From Lachnospiraceae bacterium (lineage in GTDB: Bacteria; Bacillota; Clostridia; Lachnospirales; Lachnospiraceae), in NCBI GenBank assembly GCA_024697065.1, contig JAILGE010000031.1, positions 62,001 to 126,000 on the forward strand: a stretch of 64,000 nucleotides of DNA. Direction: 5' to 3'. Shown piece by piece: positions 25,021 through 34,299 of this stretch (its first letter is position 1; each line of letters begins with the position of its first letter). The position numbers and the translations under genes were made by a program. The notes below the pieces were generated by a model. The model saw nothing but the letters and a program-made list of their open reading frames with translations, was not told where the DNA came from and did not search any database.

Positions 25021-26184
25021 GTGAAAAGAAATCGCATCATCTGGAGTGTATTATGGATACTCTCGCTGGTGGGGATCAGTTTTTTCGGAGGCTCCATCAG
25101 TTATGGTTTCTTTGCGGTCATGACACTGATACCGGTGATCTCAGGATTATATCTCTTACTCGTTTCTGTTTTTTTCAGGATTTATCAGGATACCGACGGT
25201 AGAAATATGACGGTCGGTGAAACGGTTCCATTCTATTTCAGACTTATGAATGAATTTCATTTCGCATTTGTAAGTTTGAAGATTATTTTCTTTTCCTCTT
25301 TTTCAGCCATACGGGGCCTGGACGAAACGATGGAGTATGAATTATTTCCGGGAACAGGTATCAAAAAAGAGACGGAGCTTTTATGCAGATACAGGGGGGA
25401 TTATGAGATCGGCATCAAAGAGGTGATAATTGAAGATTATTTCAGACTTTTCAGGATCAGGATCAAAAACCGTGAGACCATGCGTGTTATGGTCAGACCT
25501 GCACTTACGGATCTGGGACTTCTAAGAGATGTTGATACTTCCAATATGATGAGAAGAGAGAGCAGTATCGATCCTTCGGAGCCTGATGTACTGACAAGGG
25601 AGTATGCGGCAGGTGATGATATCAGGCAGATAAGCTGGAAAGTAAGCGCACGCAGCGGAAAACTTATGGTGCGTAAGATGATAGGTGAAGAGAAGGAAGG
25701 CATTGCCATCCTTATGGGGACCGAAAGATTCAGCGAAAGAATAGAAGATTATCTTCCACTGGAAAATAAGATGCTTGAATGTGCCATAGCTTTGGCTCTT
25801 TACTGTCATAAAAAGAATATCCCCATAGCGGGATATTATATGGAAAAAGAGCTTATGAGTGTTATGTCCGACGGAAGGGATCAATTTGACACTCTGTATG
25901 ATAAATTCTCCGATATCAGATTTGATAAGGCATTCGGTGAAGATATGCTTATGGCTGAGGTGGCAGGGAATCATGAATTATATGATTGCAGAACAGTCTT
26001 TATAGTGATCCATAAATGGTCGGAATATGTGACGGAACTCCTGACATTACTTGGGAATAATAATATTTTCACGATCATTTATCTTATCGGAAATGAAGAA
26101 AAAATAGAGCTCCCAAGAGAGCAGTTCCCCAGAGCATTGCTTATCCAGTTTTCTGCCGATGCGGAATTAAAAGAGGTGATGTGA
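25021..26184 (+). CDS. DUF58 family membrane protein
   Basis: A 387-residue protein with two N-terminal hydrophobic segments (about 7-50) and the DUF58 signature EYAAGDDIRQISWKVSARSG near 195-215, followed by a von Willebrand A-like fold. It uses a GTG start 7 bases after the MoxR gene; the ribosome site is weak. Its stop overlaps the next start (ATGA). It works with the upstream MoxR ATPase in known operons, role undefined. Confidence 0.88.
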   Translation: MKRNRIIWSVLWILSLVGISFFGGSISYGFFAVMTLIPVISGLYLLLVSVFFRIYQDTDGRNMTVGETVPFYFRLMNEFHFAFVSLKIIFFSSFSAIRGLDETMEYELFPGTGIKKETELLCRYRGDYEIGIKEVIIEDYFRLFRIRIKNRETMRVMVRPALTDLGLLRDVDTSNMMRRESSIDPSEPDVLTREYAAGDDIRQISWKVSARSGKLMVRKMIGEEKEGIAILMGTERFSERIEDYLPLENKMLECAIALALYCHKKNIPIAGYYMEKELMSVMSDGRDQFDTLYDKFSDIRFDKAFGEDMLMAEVAGNHELYDCRTVFIVIHKWSEYVTELLTLLGNNNIFTIIYLIGNEEKIELPREQFPRALLIQFSADAELKEVM

Positions 26185-28439
26185 TGATCGCCGTACTGTA
26201 TGACATTATATATATATTTCCGGTCAGCCTTGCAACAGTGCTTGCAGCGGGAACATATCTGTATGCCCCGAAAAGTCCGGTTATTTCGCTTTTCCTGATA
26301 GCTGTTGTGTTTGCTATATGTATTTGCATAGTCCATTGGAAGAGCAGATTGAGATTCTTAACGCCGTTCATTCTTCTTTTATCTGCATTGACTGCGATCT
26401 TTGTCCACAAGGGGGATGACAGGATAAGCTTTATTTATGAAAACAGGTGGATGCTGTGGTCATGTTTGACTGTTGCAGGAAGCTTTGTCGCAGGCAGGAT
26501 CATATTGATCCACAGATGGGGAAAGCGTGTACTGGCAGCGTTGATACCTGCGGCATTGGCAGTCTGCATGTGGGAGGATATAAGTGTTGATAAAGCAGTG
26601 ATCGCACTTGCATTTCTGCCGGTATTGCTGGTGCTTACTGAGGAAGTCCAGTATAAATGGAAGAAAAGCGGTTATACCGATCTGAAAAGTCATCTGGTGG
26701 GAGTTTCGCCTTTTCCTATACTTATATGTTTTCTGGTTTTTCTTGCTCCGGCTTCTAAAGAACCCTACGATTGGCAAATGTTTATTAAGATCTGGGAGAA
26801 GGCTTCCGAAGGTATTGAGCTTACTTCAAGATTATTTCACTCAGGAGATGAAGACTATCATGCAAAGACCGGCTTTGATACAGGCGACAGTATATTTGGA
26901 GATATCAGTGAAGATCACAAAGCCGTGATCAAAATGACTTCGGATAATTCTGTGGGGAATGCGGTATATCTCGTGGGTGGTGTGTGTGACACATTTGACG
27001 GAAGGACGTGGAGTGCAACACATACTCCTGACAGCAGGGAGCATATGCTTGATATCCTGGAGACAGTATCTGAGGTTTCTCAAACAGATCCCGATAATAT
27101 CGGAAATTATATTAGAAAAACAGAGACTGAAATCTGTTATCTGGATTTTAATACGAGTCATGTATTCATGCCGGAAAAGAGTCTATTTTCGGGAAATGCT
27201 ATAGATGATATCAGCCTCATACCTGAAAAAGGATGTTTTAAAAGTGTTAAACCTTTGGGATACAGCTCATCCTATTCGGTAAGCTTTTACAGAATGAATA
27301 TGGGGAATGAGGAATGTATCGATATGCTTAAACATCCCGTGATACCGGATGAAAAAGTATGGAATGAAGTGAGACTGAATCGTGTTCCCGAGTGCGGTTA
27401 TATGAGAGGTGACAGAGAAATCTATGATACTTCATACGGATCCTATCTGGAATATCAGGATGAAATATATAAGATCTATCTTCCTGAAACTGAAGTGTCG
27501 GATAAGACAGAAGAGTATCTTGATGGGATTTTAGAAGGCGCTGACAGCGATTATGAAAAACTCTTACGTATAGAGGATATGCTTGCTGAAATGGATTATG
27601 ATCTGAATCCCGGAAAAATACCCGGAGACGTAGTTACTCCTTCGGACTATCTGGATCATCTTCTGTTTAATACTCAAAAGGGGTTCTGCACACACTATGC
27701 TACGGCGTTTATTCTCCTTGCCAGATCCCGGGGAATACCGGCACGTCTGGTTCAGGGATTTTATGTAAGTGGGATAAACGGTAAGGAAACGGTGGTTACA
27801 GCATCCATGGCGCACTCATGGCCGGAAGCCTATATCAGGGGAGCAGGCTGGATCGCATTTGAACCGACTCCGGGTAAAAAAACAGTTGATTCATGGAGTA
27901 TTAACGCGGCTTCAGGAAGCACAGCTTATGTCGGGGCTGTAAGGGATCAGTCGTATAAACCTGAGATCGATGAGGAAGGGGAGGATGAAACAGAAGAGGG
28001 GAAAGCTTTATTTACTCCGGAACATTTCGAAGTGATAATCGTTCCTGTATTAACATTTATACTGTTGATCATACTATTTGTTCTATTTGAAAACCGCCTT
28101 GAAAGGCAATGGTACGGAAAGCTGAACGAAACAGATAAATTTAAGATCACAGGCAGAAGAAATCTCAAGATACTCGAATATCTGGGATATGTCAGAGGCG
28201 AGGGAGAGACTCTGTCGGAGCTGGCAGAGAGAGCAGGTAAAACAGTGGATCCTGAGATCCTTCGATTTATAGCAGCATATGAGCGGATGCTGTATGGTGA
28301 AAAAGATCCCATATCCGACCAGATAAGAAGTGCCGAACTGGTGAATTGGGATCTGTTGGAGCATCTCAAAGAAGAGAAGGGAAAGCTTTACTTTATCTAT
28401 CGTATGCGTATCATGCATCCTGAGAAGATAAAGAAATAA
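26184..28439 (+). CDS. transglutaminase-like membrane protein (TgpA type)
   Basis: A 751-residue protein with an N-terminal block of membrane helices (about 1-190), an extracytoplasmic region containing a transglutaminase core, one further membrane helix near 620-645, and a cytoplasmic DUF4129-like tail. The catalytic triad is plausible: Cys in KGFCTHYATAF (near 495), His in ASMAHSWPEAYI (near 535), then Asp/Glu in AFEPTPG. The ATG at 26184 overlaps the DUF58 stop and follows GAGGTGA. It completes the MoxR/DUF58/TgpA operon, thought to act at the cell envelope. Confidence 0.88.
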   Translation: MIAVLYDIIYIFPVSLATVLAAGTYLYAPKSPVISLFLIAVVFAICICIVHWKSRLRFLTPFILLLSALTAIFVHKGDDRISFIYENRWMLWSCLTVAGSFVAGRIILIHRWGKRVLAALIPAALAVCMWEDISVDKAVIALAFLPVLLVLTEEVQYKWKKSGYTDLKSHLVGVSPFPILICFLVFLAPASKEPYDWQMFIKIWEKASEGIELTSRLFHSGDEDYHAKTGFDTGDSIFGDISEDHKAVIKMTSDNSVGNAVYLVGGVCDTFDGRTWSATHTPDSREHMLDILETVSEVSQTDPDNIGNYIRKTETEICYLDFNTSHVFMPEKSLFSGNAIDDISLIPEKGCFKSVKPLGYSSSYSVSFYRMNMGNEECIDMLKHPVIPDEKVWNEVRLNRVPECGYMRGDREIYDTSYGSYLEYQDEIYKIYLPETEVSDKTEEYLDGILEGADSDYEKLLRIEDMLAEMDYDLNPGKIPGDVVTPSDYLDHLLFNTQKGFCTHYATAFILLARSRGIPARLVQGFYVSGINGKETVVTASMAHSWPEAYIRGAGWIAFEPTPGKKTVDSWSINAASGSTAYVGAVRDQSYKPEIDEEGEDETEEGKALFTPEHFEVIIVPVLTFILLIILFVLFENRLERQWYGKLNETDKFKITGRRNLKILEYLGYVRGEGETLSELAERAGKTVDPEILRFIAAYERMLYGEKDPISDQIRSAELVNWDLLEHLKEEKGKLYFIYRMRIMHPEKIKK

Positions 28440-28444
28440 GTATA

Positions 28445-31400
28445 TTATTGGAATGTAATGCGTACGTTGTCAGCTCCGAAGAGTTCACTCATTCTCTCAA
28501 CTGTTTGAGGAGATGCATCAACGTGAATATCAAAAGGAATTACTTTTTTCGAATCAGATATATATATTTTAACGTTATGCGTCCCCGAAAATTCCGATAA
28601 AGCGGAAAAGATCTCTGATGATGCATTTTCATAGGATGTCTGGTCATCGAATTGAAGCCAGAGGGTTCTGGGGATATTTTCCATCTCTACTATGCGTTCT
28701 GCGATAAGCTTACCATCTTTGCCGTCTTCCGCACTTACCCTTCCGTAGATCACTACCTTTCTGTCTTCGGTGAGGATATTACGGTATTGCGTATAGGTCT
28801 TTGGAAATATGATGACCTCGGATTGTCCCACAAGATCTTCCAGGACAGCAAAGGCCATGGCATCCCCCTTCTTGGTATATTTGATATTTACATCTGATAT
28901 CATTCCGCCGAGAGAGATCCTGTCTCCGTCAGATACGTTCATTGGACCTGAAGCGTCAATGTTACCGGACTCATCCCCATCTTCTTCAAGATAGAGATCG
29001 GTAGTTTTATTGGATATGACCTTCTTCCAGAGTCCGGAATAAGCTTCCAGGGGATGACCGCTGATATAAATACCAAGTATTTCTTTTTCGTATGAAAGGA
29101 GTTCTTCCTTGGGATATTCACCGATGTCCTTGGGAATCTTCACTTCAAAATTCTTCTTTTCTTCTTCGCCGAAGAAATCCATCAGACTCATCTGACCGCT
29201 CATGGCATTTTTGCGCTCCGCATTGACGGAGTCGATTATGCGGGGATAGATGAACATCATTTCCTTACGTTTTGCTCCGAAACTGTCGAAGGCGCCTGAT
29301 TTTATCAGACTTTCTATTACTTTCTTGTTGATCTTTTCATCGGAAAGTCTCGAGATGAAATCCTGAAGATTTTTGTAAGGACCGTGTTTTTCGCGTTCGT
29401 TTACGATCACGGCAACTATATTATCGCCAACACCGCGTACTGCATTGAGAGCGTAGTGAATGCTTTCATTTTCAACAGTAAAGCCGTTGCCGCCTGCATT
29501 GATATCAGGGGGCAGCAGTTCTATACCGAGCTGTCTGATATAGAATAAATATTCTGCAAGCTTGGGTGAATTATCAATGACAGAAGTCATTATGGCTGCC
29601 ATGAATTCCGCAGGGTAGTAGTACTTGAGCCATGCTGTCTGATAGCCTACTACGGCATAGCATGCAGCATGTGATTTATTGAAAGCATATTTTGCAAAGT
29701 CGATCATGGTATCATAAATGCTTTCTGCGGCTTCTCTTGAGATCCCGTTTTTAATGCAGCCGGGAACAGGCCTCGGCCATTCATTTTCGGGAAGCCCCTT
29801 TGCCTTTGCTTCTTCGATCTCTTCCTCATTACCTTCTATGAAGATCTTACGCTCATGCTCCATGACATATTGCTTTTTCTTACTCATGGCGCGACGTACA
29901 TTATCGGATCTGCCCATGGAGAAACCTGCCAGATCACGAACGATCTGCATTACCTGTTCCTGATAAACGATACATCCGTAGGTGGGCTTGAGGATATGTT
30001 CGAGCTCCGGACAGACGTATCTTATACCGGCGGGATCGTTTTTTCCTTCCAGATATTTGGGGATAAAGTCCATGGGACCGGGACGATAAAGAGAGATCCC
30101 GGCTATGACATCTTCGAGACATGAAGGCTTGAGAGTCTTCATGAAGTTTGTCATACCCGCACTTTCAAGCTGGAAGACACCTTCACAGTCACCGGACCAG
30201 AGAGATTTATATACGGCTTTATCGTCGTAGTCGATATTGCTGATATCGATCAGTTTACCGGTGCTCTTTTGTATATTGAGAAGTGCGTCCTTGATAACAG
30301 TAAGGGTCCTGAGTCCCAGAAAGTCCATCTTAAGGAGTCCCAGGGGTTCCAGTGTGGTCATTGTAAACTGTGCAGTAACAGCATTATCTCCGCCGAGGGA
30401 AAGGGGGATCATCTCATCTGCTTCTCTGGGACAGATGACAACGCCTGCTGCATGCATTCCGGTCTGTCTGGGGAGTCCTTCAAGCCGCAGAGCATAATCA
30501 ATAAGATCCTTTACGTCAGGATCGTTTTCATATGATGCTTTAAGATCCGGATTCATGGAAAGAGCTTTTGTAAGTGTCATGCCCAGTTCACCGGGGATCA
30601 TTTTTGCCAATGAATCGCATTTGCTGTAGGGGAGGTCCATGGCTCTTCCCACATCTCTTATGACACCTTTTGCCTGAAGGGTTCCGAAGGTGACGATCTG
30701 AACCACTTTCTCTTTTCCGTATTTGCGGCGGACATAATCGATGACTTCTTCACGCCTGTTGTAGCAGAAGTCCACGTCTATATCGGGCATGGATACACGT
30801 TCCGGATTAAGGAAACGTTCAAAGAGAAGCTGGTATCTTATAGGATCTATATCAGTGATCTTTATTGCATATGAGACGATACTTCCTGCGGCACTGCCTC
30901 GGCCGGGACCAACGGGTATGCCGTTTTCTTTAGCGTAGTTGATATAGTCCCATACGATGAGGAAGTAGTTGACGAAGTCCATGGTGCGGATAACATCAAG
31001 CTCATATTCCAGGCGTTTGCAAAGTGCATTCCACGACCAGACAGGAGAAGTGCCGCCGTCTCCGGTATCATCGCCGTCAGGGACTTCGTTACCTTTTCCT
31101 TCCGTAAAGAGCTTATACTGTTTCGGATATCTTTCCTGCATTCCTTTATCACAAAGGTCATTGAGGTAAAGCCAGGAGCGGATGTATTCCTCGGGGGTGG
31201 TGACAGAAGGGTCGACTGTATTATCTGCGGAATTATAGAAGTCCACACCTTCCAGGATCTTCTCTTTTCTGTAGGCTCTTCCCAGGTATTCTTCGTTACT
31301 GAAATCTTCCGGGATCTCATATTTGGGAAGCTGTGGCTTGCTGTAGTGGATCTCTGCATGACATCTGTCAGCGATCTTCTGGGTATTCTCGATGGCTTCC

Positions 31401-32176
31401 AAAGCATAAGGGAAGAGCGCGCGCATTTCATCTTCGCTTTTTACATAGAACTGACCGCCTTCATAGCGCATGCGGTTCTCGTCAGCAAGCTTGGCAGCCG
31501 TCTGGATACATAAGAGAACATCATGAGCATCTGCATCGCTTGCCAGAGTGTAATGACAGTCATTGGTTGCTACAAGAGGAATATCATATTTGCGTGAGAT
31601 CCTGATAAGCTCTGCGTTTACGATCTGCTGCATGGGAATGCCGTGATCCTGGAGCTCTAAGAAATAATTACCGTCGCCAAAGGTTTCCTTGAACCAGAGG
31701 ACTGTTTTCTCAGCTTCATCGATCATCTTCTTCTCAATGAGTCTGGGAACCTCTCCGGCAAGACAGGCGGACAGGCAGATGAGTCCTTCGTGGTATTCTT
31801 TCAGAACTTCATGATCCACACGGGGCTTGTAATAAAATCCTTCCGTGAAACCCTTTGAAACGATCTTAACGAGATTGTGATATCCCGTATCATTTTCCGC
31901 AAGCAGTATCAGATGATTGTATCTTTCGTCACCGCCGGACAGCTCCTTGTCGAAACGTGAGCCGGGAGCAACATATACTTCACATCCCAGTATGGGCTTG
32001 ATGCCTTCGGCCTTTGCAGCTTCATAAAAATCAACCACGCCGTACATTACGCCGTGATCGGTGATGGCAGCCGCTGTCTGACCCAGTTCCTTAACACGCT
32101 TTACGTAGTCCTTAATCTTATTTGACCCGTCTAACAGACTGTATTCGGTATGTGTATGAAGGTGAACAAATGACAT
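28445..32176 (-). CDS. dnaE: DNA polymerase III alpha subunit DnaE
   Basis: A 1243-residue replicative polymerase of the DnaE type. The N-terminal PHP domain starts FVHLHTHTEYSLLDG, the palm carries GPGRGSAAGS and the catalytic PDIDVDF near 455-465, the third Asp lies in MDFLGLRTL, and a helix-hairpin-helix and OB fold follow. It is longer than the roughly 1160 residues of E. coli DnaE, partly because of extra sequence near residues 310-380 before EYELDVIRTMDF, rich in Asp and Gly. Its 3' end lies only 5 bases from the convergent TgpA gene. Confidence 0.95.
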   Translation of the reverse strand: MSFVHLHTHTEYSLLDGSNKIKDYVKRVKELGQTAAAITDHGVMYGVVDFYEAAKAEGIKPILGCEVYVAPGSRFDKELSGGDERYNHLILLAENDTGYHNLVKIVSKGFTEGFYYKPRVDHEVLKEYHEGLICLSACLAGEVPRLIEKKMIDEAEKTVLWFKETFGDGNYFLELQDHGIPMQQIVNAELIRISRKYDIPLVATNDCHYTLASDADAHDVLLCIQTAAKLADENRMRYEGGQFYVKSEDEMRALFPYALEAIENTQKIADRCHAEIHYSKPQLPKYEIPEDFSNEEYLGRAYRKEKILEGVDFYNSADNTVDPSVTTPEEYIRSWLYLNDLCDKGMQERYPKQYKLFTEGKGNEVPDGDDTGDGGTSPVWSWNALCKRLEYELDVIRTMDFVNYFLIVWDYINYAKENGIPVGPGRGSAAGSIVSYAIKITDIDPIRYQLLFERFLNPERVSMPDIDVDFCYNRREEVIDYVRRKYGKEKVVQIVTFGTLQAKGVIRDVGRAMDLPYSKCDSLAKMIPGELGMTLTKALSMNPDLKASYENDPDVKDLIDYALRLEGLPRQTGMHAAGVVICPREADEMIPLSLGGDNAVTAQFTMTTLEPLGLLKMDFLGLRTLTVIKDALLNIQKSTGKLIDISNIDYDDKAVYKSLWSGDCEGVFQLESAGMTNFMKTLKPSCLEDVIAGISLYRPGPMDFIPKYLEGKNDPAGIRYVCPELEHILKPTYGCIVYQEQVMQIVRDLAGFSMGRSDNVRRAMSKKKQYVMEHERKIFIEGNEEEIEEAKAKGLPENEWPRPVPGCIKNGISREAAESIYDTMIDFAKYAFNKSHAACYAVVGYQTAWLKYYYPAEFMAAIMTSVIDNSPKLAEYLFYIRQLGIELLPPDINAGGNGFTVENESIHYALNAVRGVGDNIVAVIVNEREKHGPYKNLQDFISRLSDEKINKKVIESLIKSGAFDSFGAKRKEMMFIYPRIIDSVNAERKNAMSGQMSLMDFFGEEEKKNFEVKIPKDIGEYPKEELLSYEKEILGIYISGHPLEAYSGLWKKVISNKTTDLYLEEDGDESGNIDASGPMNVSDGDRISLGGMISDVNIKYTKKGDAMAFAVLEDLVGQSEVIIFPKTYTQYRNILTEDRKVVIYGRVSAEDGKDGKLIAERIVEMENIPRTLWLQFDDQTSYENASSEIFSALSEFSGTHNVKIYISDSKKVIPFDIHVDASPQTVERMSELFGADNVRITFQ

Positions 32177-32213
32177 CTGATCTCTCCGTGAAGATATTTC
32201 TTTGGACGTGAAT

Positions 32214-32222
32214 ATTTTAGCA
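32214..32222 (-). promoter_or_regulatory. extended -10 promoter of dnaE
   Basis: On the minus strand TGCTAAAAT lies about 40 bases before the dnaE start codon. The -35 region is not convincing. Confidence 0.4.
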
Positions 32223-32391
32223 CAAATGTTCGAAAAGAGATAGATTACATAACTGAGAGTTTATAAAAGCCTTTCGTTGTTATATTATTAAAAGCTGAGT
32301 AAGAATCCGGATTATATGATCGTTTCCTGATATTATGAGATATCGGGATAATATGGTTAAACAGAAAACATGTAAAGAGGTGACACCGTAA

Positions 32392-32841
32392 ATGAGATTT
32401 GTGATACAGGTAGTCAGTGAAGCTGCGGTCAGGGTAGACAACGAAGTAAAGGGTGAGATCGGTAAAGGTTTTATGACGCTTATCGGGATCGCTCCGGAAG
32501 ATACAGAAGAGATCGCGGATAAAATGGTAAAGAAGATGCTGGGGCTAAGGATCTTTGCTGATGAAAACGGTAAGACCAATCTTGCACTTAAGGATGTGGG
32601 AGGAAGCCTTCTGCTGATATCCCAGTTTACGCTCTATGCAGACTGCAGGCATGGCAATCGTCCGAGCTTTATCAAAGCGGCAGGGCCGGAACCGGCCAAT
32701 AAACTATATGAATATATCATAGCCCGATGCAAAGAGCATGGGTATCCGGTGGAAAAAGGTGTTTTTGGAGCAGATATGAAAGTAAGTCTTGTAAATGAAG
32801 GCCCATTTACTATCGTACTGGATTCGGATGAGCTTGTATGA
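32392..32841 (+). CDS. dtd: D-aminoacyl-tRNA deacylase
   Basis: A 149-residue DTD: it begins [15 protein letters not shown], holds the catalytic [17 protein letters not shown] motif (near 79-95) and the cross-subunit Gly-cisPro motif NEGPFT near residue 137. It frees tRNA from D-amino acids and mischarged glycine. AAGAGGTG precedes the ATG. It is divergent from dnaE. Confidence 0.95.
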   Translation: MRFVIQVVSEAAVRVDNEVKGEIGKGFMTLIGIAPEDTEEIADKMVKKMLGLRIFADENGKTNLALKDVGGSLLLISQFTLYADCRHGNRPSFIKAAGPEPANKLYEYIIARCKEHGYPVEKGVFGADMKVSLVNEGPFTIVLDSDELV

Positions 32842-32854
32842 TTGTTTCAAAAAT

Positions 32855-32883
32855 TTGAACTTTTTTCCTGTATACTGTAAAAT
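32855..32883 (+). promoter_or_regulatory. promoter of the DUF4190 gene
   Basis: TTGAAC, exactly 17 bases, then TAAAAT. The -35 lies in a weak AT-rich inverted repeat (TTCAAA AA TTTGAA) followed by six T residues, so the dtd terminator and this promoter may overlap. Confidence 0.6.
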
Positions 32884-32930
32884 CATGAGTGTTTTGTACA
32901 GACTATACAGGATCATAAAAAGGAGAAAAC

Positions 32931-33362
32931 ATGGACAACAATAATATGAATTACAATAACCAGAACGGTAACGATTATTACTCCGGTCAGTACACTGACA
33001 GCAATAATATGAATGTTAATTTTGATCAGGGAAATAATTACAATAATGTTAACTACGACAGTAATAAGCCCAACGGACTTCAGATAGCGGCACTTGTACT
33101 GGGTATCATTTCAATTGTATGCTGCTGCTGCGGATTACTGGATTCGGTTTTCGCTGTCATAGGTCTTATCCTTGCCATTGTGGGCAACCAGAAGAATAAA
33201 GCCGGCCTCGGAAAGGCAGCGCTTATAATAAGTATCATAGGTCTTGTTCTTTCGGTTGGAAATTTCGTAGTGAATATCGCCAGCGGTGCAGGTTCTGCAT
33301 ATATGTCGAATCCCGATGAGTTCATGGAAATGTATGAGAGTATTATCGAAGGATTAAATTGA
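32931..33362 (+). CDS. DUF4190-type small membrane protein with Asn-rich N-terminus
   Basis: A 143-residue protein. Residues 1-45 are dominated by Asn, Tyr, Asp and Gln with no charge clusters. Two hydrophobic helices follow (about 48-78 with a CCCC run, and 95-120), separated by a short GNQKNKAGLGKA loop; the tail is acidic. The pair of helices with a GxGKAALIIS loop is the DUF4190 pattern. AAAGGAG precedes the start. Function unknown. Confidence 0.75.
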   Translation: MDNNNMNYNNQNGNDYYSGQYTDSNNMNVNFDQGNNYNNVNYDSNKPNGLQIAALVLGIISIVCCCCGLLDSVFAVIGLILAIVGNQKNKAGLGKAALIISIIGLVLSVGNFVVNIASGAGSAYMSNPDEFMEMYESIIEGLN

Positions 33363-33373
33363 TCTGATCATCA

Positions 33374-33847
33374 ATGGTTGATAAAGAAATAAAAACCGAA
33401 ATTGATAAAGACATCAAAAAGCCATCCCGTTTAAAGGGGTGGCTTTATGGTTCTGTGACCGACAGGGATATTTTCTGGGTAGCGGTGATCATGGCTGTCG
33501 TGGCAGCTTTCGCCATGGCCATACTTCCGGTCCTTGAAAAGATGGGAATACATAATCATTGCGTGTTTTATGAAACAACGGGGTATTTCTGTCCGGGATG
33601 CGGGGGAACCAGAGCCGCATATGCTTTCATAAAGGGAAAGTTCCTCTTGTCATTTATCTATCATCCCATAGTACCCTACGGATTTATCCTGGGAGGACTA
33701 TATATCCTGAGTCATATTTTGGAGATGATACATGTTCCTCATATAAAGGGAATGAAATTCAGAGAGGTCTATGTCTGGATCGGGCTTGCGATCATATTGA
33801 TAAACTGGATAGTCAAAAATGTGATACTGCTGTTGTATTTCAGATAA
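33374..33847 (+). CDS. DUF2752 family membrane protein
   Basis: A 157-residue protein with a membrane helix near 34-56, the DUF2752 signature FCPGCGGTRAAYAF (about 72-85), and two more helices near 95-118 and 130-155. It starts 11 bases after the DUF4190 gene without a visible ribosome site, so it may depend on coupling. A strong inverted repeat (33418-33446) lies within its first 25 codons. Function unknown. Confidence 0.75.
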   Translation: MVDKEIKTEIDKDIKKPSRLKGWLYGSVTDRDIFWVAVIMAVVAAFAMAILPVLEKMGIHNHCVFYETTGYFCPGCGGTRAAYAFIKGKFLLSFIYHPIVPYGFILGGLYILSHILEMIHVPHIKGMKFREVYVWIGLAIILINWIVKNVILLLYFR

Positions 33848-33849
33848 TA

Positions 33850-34200
33850 AGCATTTATGCTCTGATGATTTTCCGATCTGGAGAACGGAAAAGAAACAAT
33901 TGAGCCGGGGAAGAAAATATACCTCGCTTATCTTCTTGGCATTGATGTAGAGCTAAAGGAAAGAGGATGCAGAAAACGGTTGTGGTGGATTTTGGGATGA
34001 AAGCTTTTTGGTGCAAAAATGCTTTTGCGCCCAATCCGTAAGAAAGGGCTTGTCATGATAGTCAGAAGGAAAGTCAGAGAGATCGTAACAGGTGTAAGGA
34101 AAGTAATAAGGGTAGGGTGACAACTATCCTAAATAATTCCGACATCCGACTGTCGCATATAAAAGTAAACAAAAATGCGATACTTACCCATCGATTCACA
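33850..34200 (+). other. stretch without intact gene; decayed coding fragments
   Basis: No intact gene is seen here. A + strand frame from about 33863 to 33999 could encode a plausible fragment (LENGKETIEPGKKIYL...) but lacks a start. A 9-bp hairpin (GGTGCAAAA/TTTTGCGCC) lies at 34010-34031. At 34057-34122 an ATG opens MIVRRKVREIVTG..., which stops after 21 residues and resembles the start of the secreted protein at 11119. Confidence 0.4.
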
Positions 34201-34202
34201 TT

Positions 34203-34231
34203 TTGACAGTACCATGTAAATTTGATAAAAT
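34203..34231 (+). promoter_or_regulatory. consensus promoter of leuS
   Basis: TTGACA, exactly 17 bases ending in TGa, then TAAAAT: the best sigma-A promoter in the window. Transcription would start near 34238, only about 62 bases before the start codon. Confidence 0.8.
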
Positions 34232-34253
34232 GTGGACGTTTTCAAGGACACAC

Positions 34254-34284
34254 AAGCTTCCGGGGCGTCCCGGGAGCTTTTTTT
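34254..34284 (+). terminator. terminator-like hairpin in the leuS leader
   Basis: An 11-bp stem AAGCTTCCGGG / CCCGGGAGCTT (one G-T pair, loop GCGT) followed by seven T residues, ending directly at the AAGGAGG ribosome site. It lies downstream of the leuS promoter, so it is either an attenuator or blocks read-through. Confidence 0.75.
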
Positions 34285-34299
34285 AAGGAGGATCAAAAG

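Noticed and set aside
34100-34299. T-box leader for leuS
   Set aside because: No AGGGTGG-type T-box and no specifier stem; the promoter lies too close to the gene.
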